A DNA stretch of 64,000 nt from Limnanthes douglasii subsp. nivea (Eukaryota; Streptophyta; Magnoliopsida; Brassicales; Limnanthaceae): NCBI GenBank assembly GCA_036936605.1, contig JAUPFV010000002.1:341126654-341190653 (forward strand). Direction: 5' to 3'. Of this stretch, positions 32,736-45,640 are shown one piece after another. How positions within the stretch are numbered: position 1 is the stretch's first letter; every line of letters begins with the position of its first letter. The notes beneath the pieces were generated by a model. That model saw only the letters and a list, made by a program, of their open reading frames with translations. It was not told where the DNA came from and made no database searches. Both the position numbers and the translations under genes were made by a program.

Positions 32736-34011
32736 TGATGCAATCTAAATGTGTCTTTTATTTTTCTCCATGTAAGGAAAAGCCAAATCATGTTTGATTC
32801 AGCAAAATGGAAAAAATAAACAACGATAGATGAAACCATAATCCAAGGGAAAGATGGTAAATAAAACGATATATAGGGTTTAATGTTAAAACTCTTTGCA
32901 GTAAAAAATTATTATTTAACAAAAACTGTTTACAACTTAAGACATATGAGGTTTTGTATAAGAGCGGTTCAAAATTCTAATTAGAATACAATAAATATCT
33001 TAATATATAATCAAAACAAATATTAATAAAATTAAGCTTGCTTTGAATAATATAAAATATTAGAATAAAATAAAATTTAAAATAAAATTTAAAATGTTTT
33101 TTGTTTGGGCTTTTGAGCTCCATCATCCTGACCTAGTTGACGAGAATTTGTCCTCAAATTCACAGTATCATCACCATCAAGAACTAAAATTATTTTATCT
33201 TTTTTTTAATATTGGATATTATAATTGTTGACTTTTTTGGAATAAAGAAAACTTATTCTCGAGTGTTCCTTGTTTGAAGTCACATTGAAGTCATCCAGTT
33301 GATGAAAAAAAATTTATTTCGAAAACCTCTTCATAGCATAAGACAACATCACGATGTTCGGTTGATGAAAATTTTTGTTTCGAAAACCTCTACATAGCTT
33401 GAGACGTCATCTTTATAAGCCAATTTCTCCTTGATCTGGTGATTGATAGCCAATTTCAAATCCTCTAGTAACTGGTCAACACGATCTTCATCGAAACACC
33501 TGGTGTGTCCCAGCATATTTAAACGATTTTCGAGATCTTCATGACCATAGATGTTGTTCTCTTCTTTAGAGCTTGGATCAGAAAAATCAAGCTCCGAAAA
33601 CATGCCTCCCCTATAACAGAAGCAAAGGCTCTGATACCAAGCTGATGCAACCGAAAAGCCAAAATAAATAAAGATAGATGAAAGCCCAATACAAGGGTAA
33701 CATGATAGATCACACCTTATCTAGGATTTCAATACGTGAAAAAAATTCATTTAATTTTTTTTATTATTCAACAAAAAAAATTAAAACTTAAGGTACATGA
33801 AGCTTTATATAAAAGATGCTCAAACCATAATTAGAATACAATGAAATAAAATAAATGTATTAAAATAGAATAAAATTACATTTTAATACAATTAGATTTG
33901 ATTTTAATAATATAAAATGTTATAATTAAATTAAACCAAATTAAAAAGGTTTTCGTTTGAGCTGCCAAACTACGTCATTGTTTACTTATCCCGTCGTCTG
34001 GATGTATCACA
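32736..34011 (-). mobile_element. Internally deleted LTR element (1.28 kb) with TSD ACATT
   Basis: ACATT occurs at 32731-32735 and 34012-34016. The right LTR is 33643-34011 (minus strand TGTGATACATC...TTGCATCA). The left LTR starts at 32736 (TGATGCAA) and shares GAAAAGCCAAA, GATAGATGAAA and the later ATATAAAATGTTAT-type stretches, but is diverged; its inner end is near 33115. The PBS TTGGTATCAGAGCC (tRNA-iMet type) lies at 33628-33642. The interior (about 0.5 kb) holds a gag start and, next to the left LTR, an NLRTNS peptide typical of gypsy pol ends. It is a non-autonomous deletion derivative. Confidence 0.65.
33349..33603 (-). pseudogene. Gag N-terminal remnant in the deleted LTR element
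   Basis: An 84-aa frame starts 25 bp after the PBS (MFSELDFSDPSS, acidic helical DEDRVDQLLEDLKLAI). The position right after the PBS and the composition suggest the start of gag. The rest of gag and pol is missing. Assignment is by position. Confidence 0.4.
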
Positions 34012-34016
34012 ACATT

Positions 34017-36180
34017 AGACGAGTTGGTACTAATATTCTTGCAAAATTATTTCCGATCATAAAGTTTTCAAACCTCATAAACTATATTACATATTTCTCA
34101 TATTGAGAGAATTAGTCAGTCGAAGACTTCTGAAAATTTAACAAGGAGTAGTATGAGAATATTCTCTCATCATTACATCCCCACGTGGATGATGGTTCAG
34201 ATATTTTAGAATGAGCTACAATATAACAAGAAGTTGAAAATATATACAACAAGTGAAGGGTCCACCAACAAGAGAACCGTGAAGAAGTATATGAAATAAA
34301 CTACGGATAATCAATTTTACAAATTCTTTAAGATGTTTCGAAGATTGAAATTTAATATTTCATTCAATGATCTATTAGAATAAGTTCCAAAGTATTCAAA
34401 AAATTTAATAAAAAAATAGTCTCACTTAATAAAATATCAAGATTTTGAGTTGGTTATGTCGATTGAATAATATACTCCATTGATTCATAACAAACTACTA
34501 CCAAAACTCAAAGATCCATCCAGTTTTACTATAATTTGAAAACTTGTTATTATTAATTTAGAAAAATAATTATGTGATTGAGGTGCTATTATAAATTTTA
34601 TATTGTTTTCAATTTATATAAACTTAGAATCATAAGAAATTAAACCTATACTTGTGTCATTGCAACTACTTGATAAATCTTTTAAACATCTAAGGGGAAT
34701 AATATAAAATGTCATAACGAAAATAGATAAAATCATGTTCTAATATTCTTAATTATTATAGATATGAAGCAATATAAAATTGTACCTTTTATTTTAAGAT
34801 GACCATTTTAATACTATTAGGACCATAATAGATGTTGAGGCTGGTAAATTAACAATTTGGATAGATGGCGAACAATAGAGTTTAGTGCGTTTAAAGCTAT
34901 AAAATTTTATTTGGATAACAATACTTGTTTATCAATAAATGTAATACATAAATTAATTTTAAAATATGGGTGACACATTTATTTTTTTTAAGTTAATTAA
35001 TAACATGTATGGATCTTTTCTTTTTTCTGAAATTATTTTGAATATGTCCATGAAACTTTTCTTCATTCTGTATTACAAACTTTATTACTAATTTATAAAC
35101 TATATGAGAATGATATTTATAGTAAAAGGTAGTTTAGTTTGTAAAATATTTGAATAACCTACCAATTCAAGATCATAACTTTAAGCTTAAAATATTTCTA
35201 ATTTTAAAAATATAGTGAAAATTAGTCATATTAGAATTTTATAAGGTAGTACTAACATAATTGCCTTCACATTTAAGTTATTGTATTTATAAGAGACTAA
35301 ATATTTTTTTTGATTATTAATACTTCATTATGTATGACACATCAAGAGCATATTCTAAGAGTATTAATACAATTTGACGAAATCATTCTAAAAGTATTAA
35401 GACAATTCAAGGAAGTCATTTGATGGACAATCTATATTAGAGGGATCAAACCTTTAATATGCCAACATAAAACATTAATGGAAGAAATATGCAAACCAAT
35501 TGTATAACCATAAAGGTTGTTAAATCCGTCCATGTAGGAGGTGGTGATAAAATAAGTGGTAAAATTATAAGATGTTGGTATTATATACCCAATTTTATAT
35601 AGTAATTGGATAAACCCGATACAAATTATCTTAAAAAAATGTTGGTGAGCACAAACGACATGAATGAACTAATACTAAACCCGAACAATCGTGTGACGGA
35701 GATTATGAATTGATTTAGGAGATTAAATTACACAACACATAAAAATAGTTTCTTACCTTTAATCATTGATCAGATGTTGGAGAGATTATTTTGTCATGTC
35801 TTTTATTGTTTTCTTAATTGATATTTTGATTATTACCAAATTTCAATTCGACTCAGAAGAACAAAAGGCGACCACTTTCACATGCACATATGATATTTTT
35901 GTGTATCAGAATATGTTTTTTTATCTATGAAATACACCAGCCACTTTTGAGTGTTGAATGATGTCTATTATTTTGGATATGGTTAAAACCTCCACCGAAG
36001 TGCTCCTAGATGAATTTTCTATCTTTGATGGTTCATTTGAAAACAAAAATCGAAATTGTTTCTTATGTTTCATAAATGTGTTGCTACTAACATTATACTA
36101 ATTTGAAAAAAAAATCTATGTTATGATATGGGATTTATTTGAATCATTGCATCTCGTTACCATTGGCATGTTGTAAATTC
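34017..36180. other. AT-rich DNA without recognised genes
   Basis: Long AT-rich sequence with no frame above 60 codons that looks coding. The missing GDH exons were looked for here and not found. Confidence 0.5.
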
Positions 36181-36329
36181 GAAACCTGAGAAGTACTTTA
36201 GATAATATTTGGCAGAATCAATCATAGCCCGAGTGACGATTTATATAATCTTATTTTATTGTCCAACTTGAGGTGATCATTAAGAAAATGTGATAGACAT
36301 TATTTTGTAGATCATGTAGAGCAATAGTA

Positions 36330-36460
36330 TTTCCACTTGTGTATAAATTCTTTTTAAATGTGTTTGTACTTAGAGAAGACGAGCATATTGTATCAATTAG
36401 GGGTAATAGTATGGAGTTTAGAACGATTATGATTAATGCATTATTTCAACTCCCTTTTAT
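36330..36460 (+). pseudogene. Possible retroelement ORF fragment
   Basis: The plus strand reads VFVLREDEHIVSIRGNSMEFRTIMINALFQLP. It resembles the 'VRGKxVxFxxxxINxxFGLP' segment of the putative plant transposon protein domain found with Athila-type gypsy elements. Only about 40 residues match; the rest of the 126-codon frame is hydrophobic low-complexity T-rich DNA. Confidence 0.3.
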
Positions 36461-36719
36461 TTGTATTTTTGTGAAGTTAATATTGATTATGATGAATTTT
36501 ATGAATAATCTCTTAAGAATTATCAAATGGGACTTTTTTTCCAAAGAAGTCACCCTTTTGTTTTATCTATGTTTGCATATCTATTGTTTTTGTTATTATT
36601 TCGTTTTATCTTTCTATTTTTTTGTTTTATTTTCAGTGACTTGTTTGTATAACCTTTTAAATAATCTTCCATGTTATTTTGCTATTTTATTTTGTTTTGT
36701 CATTTTAATATCTTTATAA

Positions 36720-37745
36720 CAATAAAACATATTAATTTGCAATCCATGCTACATAGACAATAATGATTCTCCCCCGAAAATTGAGGTATTTTATTTATAT
36801 TTATTTTATATAAATTATTATTAATGTTAGAGATATTATTAAATGTTAAGTTTGGGGTATGAGATATTAAGCCATAGCCTAGTAATGTCACAAATAAAAT
36901 TACATGATCTCGAGTACGAGAAATCGTAAACTTTATTACTTTAAGATTCCAATATAAGTTTAGTGAATTGTTACTTAATAGAATAACAATATTGCATGTT
37001 TAGATTTTTATTTGAAAACGTTTTTATTATATTTTTTTGGGATAATGTAGACTTCTAATTTTTGTATGTGTTAGCACACTTGGATATATATGCCCAAAAT
37101 CATCGCATTTACAATACTTAATTTTACGTTCTCTAACATTATCCTCAAAATCCTAGTTTTTTACCTACACTTGTGCTTCCTTGTCTGGAGTTGCATATTT
37201 TGAGCATAGTGCTAAACTTATTTATTAACAAATAAATTTCAACATTACTTACGTCAGTTAATTATTTTGAGATGTGTTTAGAAACAGTCGTGAATGTTAT
37301 TTTTTGCATTTTATTTATGACATATTTATCTCAAAATTTTAGAGTGATCTTATGAGTTAACCCAGATTTGTCTTGGTTATATATTTGGTTTTATCATTAG
37401 CAAAACCCTTAGCTATAAATCATTTGAGAATAAATTAAAGAGTTTTATAAAGAGATCGATTTTATTATATTTTCATTAATTGAAACACTTGATTATTTAT
37501 TCTGTTCGTTTTTTTTTGAAGTTACTAATCGTCTTTTCATAATTCATCTTTAATGTAAGTGTAAGCAAGAATTCTCTCGTAAGGTATTGTTGTAGTAGTG
37601 CATGGGTATTCGATCTTTCGTTGCATATATAGACAAGAACTATTGAAACTCTCTGAAACTGGAACTGTGACTTACTTGTAGGTTGGCCGAAGCAATGTTT
37701 GTCAAAACCATTGATCAGAAGCACCTGTACCGAAGACAAATAATA
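36720..37745. other. AT-rich DNA without recognised genes
   Basis: No coding or element signature was found. The short frames present are not supported by any motif. Confidence 0.45.
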
Positions 37746-37754
37746 TATTTATTA

Positions 37755-38330
37755 GGGATCTTGTATTAATTAGGATTTCATATATTAATGGAGTATGAGT
37801 TATTTCAGTCGTTGATTAAATGGCTTTAATCTAGAGCCTCTGGTGAAAAAATAGGGTTTTTCTAAAGCTATAAATAGAAGAAGATATCATTATGCAATGT
37901 GTGGTGTGTTGCAGTTGTAATTCTAGTGAGATAATATATTTCATTAGAAAGTAAAATAGTTCTAAGTATTTTGAGAGATAAGTGAAGCGATGGATAAATA
38001 TTAAAGAGATGGTTTTGTGAATTACGTCATATTTTGTGTCTTTTAGGTTTCTATAGTCCTTAGTAATCTACTTATATATAAAAGAATGTTTGTTGTTTGT
38101 GGATGCAGGATTTCTTTATAATCCAAACCACGTTAAATATCGTCTTGTGTACTTTATTTTATTGTGATTTTTTTATTTGTTCTTTGTGTTGTAAATAATT
38201 GTTAGATCATTCTTTCATAGATTAATTTAATCGTATATGGGGTCTTGCCATGCTAGATTAATGTATTGGTTTAATCCCTAATATTTAAGTATTTATAGAT
38301 ATTATTGAAAGAGATATATTATTTTTTGGC
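37755..38330 (+). other. LTR-like promoter region, uncertain
   Basis: AGGGTTTTTCTAAAGCTATAAATAGAAG near 37850-37878 is a strong TATA core followed by a possible leader. Such a layout is common in plant LTRs, but no PBS, partner LTR or gag is visible. Confidence 0.25.
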
Positions 38331-40232
38331 CATGTTGCAAGTGGATATGAGTTTAAATAGACATTCATCTATGGTGGACAAGCTGACATTCAAATTATGA
38401 GAATCGGTTATAGTTGTATTCTTATCAATTCCCCACTTCTCAAGTGGTTTAAGAATTATATTTGTAAAAATATTACATTAGTGGAACTCCATTCTTTAAG
38501 AAGTATTGGTCATGATTTCATGTCCACAAATTAAGTGGATATGGTCATGTGGCATTTCTAATAAGAATAATTGGTGTCTTCCAACGTCATTGGTCTTGCG
38601 AGTACATATTTTCGCGTGTTTCCAAATTTTACTATAATTAGAATGACTTGATGTTTTCATTATCGTTACAATCAAATATAATCTTTAACAAATTATCTTT
38701 AATACAAATTGTAAAGTCAATTTTTATAAAGTTCCATTGACATTTTAAAAAAAATTATGTAATAGAAACTTGCATTATAAATGTAAAAATATACACACAA
38801 TGTTGTTTCAAGTGTATGTTGAGTTACTAAATCTTGATACTCTACTTATGCAAGACCTTTTCCTAGATTAATCAAGAAGAATATACATACAAAGAGTAAA
38901 TTACATAATAAATTGTAAATATAAGAAACTATAAAAGGTTCCATTAAACGGCTCCATTAGGATGGTAACATACTTGTGATTTATTAGCTATTAAATCAAC
39001 TTACCAACGCTTTTTTAGACCGTGTTTATTAATCAAAAGAAATACCTATCATGTCCTAATTATTTAAAAATGATTAATTAAATTGTTTTTAGATATTTGA
39101 AACTCTCGGAAAAAGCTAAAAATATATAATTTTATTCCCTATAAAGTTATTATTCTCTTATCTCAATGATTTGTTTAAATACATCGCTGATAAACACTAG
39201 TAGTTTATAAAATATTTTATTCAGAAATTATAACAAAATATGTAAGATATTATCGTGATTGGATTTTTCTTATTATTAGACATACATACATTATGTATAA
39301 TACTATCATGTTAGAATTCTTAAAATAGTTTTTCTTAAAATAGGTAAAACATTATCTTTTATGACTTGTTCTTTTATGTTTATTCTTTGATGCTTTATTT
39401 ATGTCTTATTTATTTTATTTTTAAATCAAAACTATATTATTCGTCTCATTCAATTCAAATCTGCGGATGAAGTTAGTTATATAATTTAAAGTTTTTATTA
39501 ATATAAAAATTCAATTAGAAGATATATATGATAGATTTATTAAAAGAAGTTTATAAAAAAATAAAAATTAAAGTAAAAATGAAAAATAAATTATTCTAAA
39601 AAAATACGAAAACACTCAACAAAAAAACACAAATGAATAAAAAAAATATTAACATAAAAAAATTATACTCTAGCATAAAAATTTGGATTCGATTATAAAA
39701 TTCATTAGTTTCTAAAAAATTTAAATGGTGATAACCATATTGTAATATATTTAAATTCATTATTTTTCTTTATTGAATTCTGGTTGAAGAGTAAACTTGT
39801 ATGAGATCGTATTTCACATCGCTTTAATATAGAAAATATATATACATATGAAAATATGTCGACTTGTAATCTATCCAAAACAAAGTTGTACGAGCCTTCA
39901 TGTGAGTTCAAAGTGAACAATATCATACTAGTGAGTGAAATGTGAGTGTACTTGTATACTTTTAACCCTTTTTATAGGATTTTCTTATTAGTTGTAACAA
40001 AACAGGTAATATATCTGAGAGAAAATGAGGAAGCCATGCGAATATCTGAATTAATAATTTTAAATAAAAGAGGAGTAGGTACCAGATGGCCAATTTGTTG
40101 AAGGTGTTCTTGGATCTGTTGGACCATCAGAACCATATCTTTGTAGAGGTATTGAAGCTCCTTTGTACAACTGTTCTCATCAGGAGTAAAGTGGTATCTC
40201 ATCGGTGACCTTCCACTGCGGTATCTCTTTGG
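38331..40232. other. AT-rich DNA without recognised genes
   Basis: Nothing recognised. A 160-codon minus-strand frame (40454-39972) overlaps the gypsy LTR homology from 40233 and has no known motif. Confidence 0.4.
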
Positions 40233-40747
40233 TGATTGATGTAGTTGCACAAGCCTATGGCTATATGGACCTTTCAGACAAACAAAAATGGGCTTTATTT
40301 GGAGCTGGGTTATCTGAATTAGGCATTGCGACCTCTTGAACCGAACGCATCGAGAATCCAAACGATTTTCGAAAGCATCACAATTGTGATGAAGTTCATG
40401 CCCGAAAATCCATCGTTTAGGCCCTATTTTTGTTGCTTTCATTAATTTATGCATTTTTCTATTTTATAAGATTTAATTAAAATACTTAACAGTCTCGAAT
40501 CACTTTGAAATTGGAATGAACTTTATTTTATTTTGTAAGGAACAATCTTTAATTTTTCCTTAGGGTTTCAAGCACTTCTATAAAAGGCTCTCAAACCCTA
40601 TTTTTTTCATCGAACTTTTTGGAATTAAATTTGAGTTTTCTCTAAGTCTCTTATACTCTAACCTAGGTTTTGGGTTTATTTATTCTCTATGATGTCTTCT
40701 TATTTTTTATGTTTGCAGTGGTGTCTTACAACGTGGTTTACGGGGGT

Positions 40748-42480
40748 ATGCCGCCTAAGAGATCTTTGCGCGGAAGTCTACTCTTCCAATCGCAGAATTG
40801 GTCGATCGGGATGAGTTTGAAAACCAATTTGGCCAAATGGCTAAACAAATGCATTTGTTGGGAAACCAGATCAGAGACGTACAATAAGCACTACAAAGGT
40901 TGTTGAACAACCAAACCAACAAATTTCGAGCTCCAGGTTCGAGCAACCAGCCATTGGGATATTAGAGAGAGACCGGCCACAAGTAGAATCTGTGTTCCCC
41001 TCAGAGAGAATAATGTAGAGGTAAATATTACCCCAAAAATTATCGTGAACAAGTCTTTAGGGATGGCAATTTTTCCCAAACCCGCGGGTACCCGACCCGA
41101 GCCGACCCGATGGGATGGGTTATGGGTTTAAAAAAAAATCCGCGGATGGGTCGTGGGTTTGAAAATTTACTACCCGCTGGGTTCGGGATGGGTTATGGGT
41201 TTAAGAAATTTCCCACGGGTACCCATCCCAAACCCGACCCATTGTAATACCCGACGGGTATCTGCTAAATTAATATTATATAAAAAAATAAATTATATTA
41301 TATTATTTAACAAACTTTAAAATAAAATTACTGATATTAGTATTTATATTATTTAATGGTAAAAATAATTTATTATTTGTTAATATATATAATATATTTT
41401 GAAAAAATATTATTCTACATTTAAACATTTAATTTAATTATTTAGTCTATTTTTTTCAAATATTTTTTTTTCTCTACAAAACTGAGAATAATCAGTATAT
41501 TTTGTAAAATATACTCCTAAATTTGTTAATTAAACAAAGTATCATTCTACATTTAAACAAAATATTTGATACTTATAATGATTATAGTATATTTTTACAA
41601 ATATCATTCTACATTTAAATATTGAATTTGATTTTTCAATATCTCTTTTGAAAATATTTTCATTTTTATGTCCAATAATAATATTATTAATTAAATTAAA
41701 AAATATTTACTAACATATTTAAATTTGATATTTTTAAACATGTTTCCTTTAATTTTTGGAATTAATATCAAATTCTAGAAGATCTAATAATATTTCTAAT
41801 CAAATTAAAAGAAAAATATTTACTAACATATACCAAAATTATATATAAATTATGAATAGATAACAAAATATTTGCTTATTAACATATAGTATATTTTCAA
41901 AAATAATTTTTTCGATGTAAAAATTAAATTTAAATTTCTTAATTTGTTTTTAAGAAATATATTTTCTTTTTTTATACAAGACTTGTGGAATGAGTATCAA
42001 ATTCAAATTCAAGATATCGTTATAAATTTAATTAAAATAAAAAAACTTCCATGGGTACCCGTGGATGGGTACCCGAACCCGGCGGGTTGGGTGTGGAAAA
42101 AAAATATTACTACCCGACGGGTATGGGTTAGGGTATGGGTTTGGAAAAACATAGACGGGATGGGTTACGGGTTTAGCTATACCCGCACCCATCCCGACCC
42201 ATTGCCATCCCTACAAGTCTTTGAGCAGCAGCCAACGACAGCTTCCAATCAGTACGCCAGAAACCGGTGGGAATCCGGATTCAGACTTGAGATCCCAGAG
42301 TTTCAGAGGATCTCAAACCGGATGAGTACTTAGATTGGATCACCTAAGTTGAAGAATTCCTTGATTTCAAGGACGTTTCGGATGTAAAACGGGTATAGTT
42401 AGCTGCAACTAAGTTCTAAGGCCGAGGTTAAGGAGATGATTAGCTACGAAACAATATTTTCCAGTCGACTTGTACTATCA
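40748..42480 (+). pseudogene. gag of element E, split by a hAT insertion
   Basis: MPPKRSLRG begins the frame. A Gln-rich coiled segment follows in another frame (NQFGQMAKQMHLLGNQIRDVQ, RLLNNQTNKF) up to 41057. After the hAT element it resumes with ARNRWESGFRLEIPEFQ and, past a stop, LDWITXVEEFLDFKDV, typical gag text before the capsid core. Several stops are present. Confidence 0.7.
41058..42213. mobile_element. Non-autonomous hAT element (1156 bp)
   Basis: The termini are TAGGGATGGCAA and TTGCCATCCCTA, a perfect 12-bp inverted repeat. It is flanked by the exact 8-bp duplication CAAGTCTT (41050-41057 and 42214-42221). An 8-bp TSD with a TAGGG end is the hAT signature. Subterminal regions (about 200 bp each) are full of CCCG/GGGTA repeats; the core (41270-42030) is more than 80% AT. 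No transposase is encoded, so it needs an autonomous partner. Confidence 0.85.
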
Positions 42481-42830
42481 GGGGAAAGGTATGTAAATTC
42501 GTTATTGATTCAGGGAGCTGCGAAAAAGTGATTTATAAAGAAGTTGTGTAGAAAATGGCCCTGAAAACAGAAGACCATCCTAACCGTTACCAACTCGCTT
42601 GGTTCAAGAAAGGCAGTGAGGTAACAATCTCTAAAACATGCATGGTGTCGTTTGATGCCGGTAACTATAAAGATAAGGCATAGTGTGATGCACTTGCTAT
42701 GGATACTTATAACTTATTGCAAGGGAGACCATGGCAATATGATAAAAGTGTCACATACGGTGGTAGGAAAAATAGTGTCATATAGAATAATGTTAGATTC
42801 ATATTAGTACCAACTAAGGAGGTATCGTAA
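42480..42830 (+). pseudogene. Protease-like region of element E
   Basis: The text resembles the gypsy aspartic-protease segment: VNSLLIQGAAKK (the active-site DSGS position is changed), LKTEDHPNRYQLAWFKKGSEV, then LLQGRPWQYDKSVTYGGRKN. Frames shift and stops occur, so it is inactive. Confidence 0.6.
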
Positions 42831-43079
42831 AAAACTGTACTTTTGTATCACATGAGACTAAGAATTTTTCAGATCGTAAAAGCAGTTATAAAGCATACTA
42901 GTGATACATGAACTATTTATATATTGGTGGAAAAAAATTAATGATGATCCGTTTGCTGGAATACCTGAGCGCGATCGGTCGTAATTAGCTGTATTTGTTG
43001 TTTTGTTTCCCGATAATCTGCCTACATGTCTTCCTCCATTAAGAGACACCAAACAATAGATTTACCTAGTATCGGACGC

Positions 43080-43924
43080 TAGCCTACCAAACCGACCGTA
43101 TTACCGGATGAGCTTAAAGGAGTAAGAGGAGCTCCGTAGACAGATGAAAGATTTGTTTAGTAAAGGCCACATCCGTGAGAGCCTCAGTCATTGTGCGATT
43201 TGTGTACTGCAAACACCAAAGAAGGATAGTTCAATGAGAATGTGTGTGGATAAGAGAGCTATAAACAAAATTACCATCAGATATCGGTTTCCAATTCCTC
43301 GCCTTAATAATTTACTGGATCAGTTGAGTGGTGCTACAGTATTTATGAAACTGGATTTGAAGAGTGGATATCACCAGATTCATATTTGCATGGGAGATGA
43401 GTGGAAAATAACCTTTAAGACCCAAGAAAGTCTTGTTTTAGTCGATGGTTATGACATTCGGCCTTGCCAATGCATGTAGCACCTTCATGAGGGTTATGAA
43501 CCAAGTATTTCATCCCTTTATTGGAAAACATTTAGTTGTGTACTTTGACGATATTCTAATATATAGTACGACAGACGAGTTGCACCTCCAACACTTAAGA
43601 GAAGTATTGGTTGTTTTTAGACGTGAGGAGTTTTATGGGGGAGGGGGGCTCGATAAATGTTCCTCTATGAAAGATTGGGTTCCATTCCTTAGGTATGTTG
43701 TTTCGAATAATAGTTTGTCGGTGGATAGTTCGAAAGTACTAGCAGTGCGTGACTGGCCTATACCTAGTTCTATCATAGAAGTCCATTCTTTTCACGGGTT
43801 GGTTTCATTTTACAGAAGGTTTATCTATAATTTCAGTACTATCATGGCTCATATTACAGATTGTATGAAGGGCAAGACATTTTGCTGGACCCCTGAAGCA
43901 ATTACTACATTGACAAGAGTGTGA
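43080..43924 (+). pseudogene. Reverse transcriptase of element E
   Basis: Motifs in order: [44 protein letters not shown] (43144-43479), then, after a -1 frame change near 43450, [15 protein letters not shown] and the active site YFDDILIYS (43445-43924), and [13 protein letters not shown]. RNase H and integrase are missing because F (minus strand) abuts at about 43924. Confidence 0.8.
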
Positions 43925-44224
43925 ACCACAAATTCGGTGTTGCTTGTGTAGGGAAGAGGTACATGAGTTTGAAGTACTCCATTATCATATGATCCATGTA
44001 TCACAATATATTTAGTTTTTCACCACTCACACTTAACTTAACGTGTAAACCATATATTTACTCTAGGTCAAGCTTTAATGATATATCTGTATAAAATAAC
44101 CAAAAGTATATACGTCCATAATTTCAAATGAGAAGTAATCGAACTAAATGAAAGTTTTTGAAAAACAATAATGGGCGTACCACATTATGGAATCAAGTCC
44201 CATCATGTCTACATGATTCTTGAA

Positions 44225-44650
44225 TCATTTAATATGCATGCCTTTAGCCGAGGGGTCAGCTATCATCATTTCAACGCCAATGTGTTTAATGTTCACTTTA
44301 TTTTCTTGCACACTTTCTTTGATGGCTAGATACTTTATGTCGATGTGTTTACTTCGACTTCCACTCTTTTTATTCTTAGCCATGAAGACAACGCCTGAAT
44401 TGTCACAATACATTCTTCTTGGTCGGCTAATAGAGTCAACAACTCGTAACCCGTATATGAAGCCTTTCACCCATACACCATGTGAACTAGCCTCAAAACA
44501 AGAAACAAACTCAACCTCCATAATATTGACCCGTCAGCTAGCATGAACACATATTTTGATGTGCATTTTCGTGAATTATTACAGCCTCCAAAGTTGGAAT
44601 CAGAGTAGCCTACCACTTGAAGATTGTATGTTCGTCTATACATAAGCATG
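44225..44650 (-). pseudogene. RNase H of copia element F
   Basis: The minus strand reads LQVVGYSDSNFGGC (first Asp motif), then EVEFVSCFEASSHGVWVKGF (where AAxEAEY is expected), RMYCDNSGVVFMAKN (third Asp) and SRSKHIDIKYLAIKE, ending IADPSAKG. Two frames are needed to read it. Confidence 0.75.
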
Positions 44651-44739
44651 TAATCTTTAGTACCTTAATACGTTCTTCACAACCTTCCAGTGATCGATGC
44701 CTAGATTACTGTGATATCTTCATAATAATCCAACAACAT

Positions 44740-45640
44740 ATGAAATGTCGGGTCTGGTACAGACCTGAGCATACACAATGCTACCAACAGCTAAAGCATA
44801 TGGAATATTTTTCAATTGTTCCATTTCAATATCATTTCCTTGGGCATTGGTTTAAGCTGAATCTATCACATTTCACAATGGGTGATACACTTTACGAACA
44901 ATATTTCATAAAAAATATTTCTATTACTTTGTTGATATAGCATTCTCGAGACAAACCCAAAATGCATCGAGATCTATCTATATGGATCTTTATGTCAATT
45001 ACATACGATGCTACTCCATATCTTTCATATCAAAGTTACTTAAAAGAAATTGTTTCACCTCATATAGTAATCCATTATCATGGTTTCTAGCAAAATATCA
45101 TTCACATAAAATACAAGGAAACAAATCTTGCTCCCACTAACCTTAAGGTATATACACTGCTTTATAACCTTTTCTTCAAATCCAGATAAAGTAATAATTT
45201 TATGAAATTTCATATATCATTGTCGCGAAGCTTGTTCAGCCCGTATATGGATTTATTAAGTTTACAAACTAAATGTTCACCCTCTTTAGAAAAGAATTCT
45301 CCAAGTTGTTTCATGTAATCCTCTTCCTCTAAATCACCATTGAGAAATGCCGTTTTCACATCTATAGAGTAAAAACTTTCTTTGATACAAGAAAGAAAGT
45401 CTCTGTATAGTCGAGTCCTTCCTTTTGAGTGAACCCTTTGATAACGAGTCTAGCGTTATGTCTTTCAATGCTTCCATCTGAGTATTTCTTTTTAAAGACA
45501 CACTTGTATTCACTAACGTTTACATCATTGGGAAACTCAATTTGATGTCATTGAGTCTATCTCATCTTTCATGGCATTCATCCATAAGTTTGAATTTTTA
45601 CAACTTATGGCTTGTGAAAATGACATGGGATCATTATTAA
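44740..45640 (-). pseudogene. Reverse transcriptase of copia element F
   Basis: KLNKSIYGLNKL near 45250 is the copia 'KLxKSIYGLKQ' motif. YVNDILLE near 45090 is a degenerate YVDD active site (second residue pair changed to ND). Stops and frame changes occur throughout. Confidence 0.7.

Larger units (their letters stand above)
40233..43924 (+). mobile_element. Ty3/gypsy element E (probable chromovirus), truncated
   Basis: The order is an LTR/leader (from TGATGTAGTTGCAC at about 40234), gag start at 40748, a hAT insertion, gag continuation, protease-like region, and RT, ending abruptly at about 43924 against copia element F. Related LTR/leader sequence is found again at 50298. It is old: stops occur throughout. 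Confidence 0.7.

Noticed and set aside
33628..33642. tRNA gene suggested by GGTATCAGAGCC
   Set aside because: This is only the 3'-end complement of a tRNA, that is, a retrotransposon primer binding site; the same holds at 48550.
36339..36719. 126-codon hydrophobic ORF as a membrane protein gene
   Set aside because: The Phe/Leu/Tyr richness comes from T-rich DNA; only about 40 residues at its start resemble a known element domain.
39972..40454. 160-codon minus-strand ORF
   Set aside because: Nearly half overlaps LTR sequence shared with 50298-50480, and no motif is recognisable.
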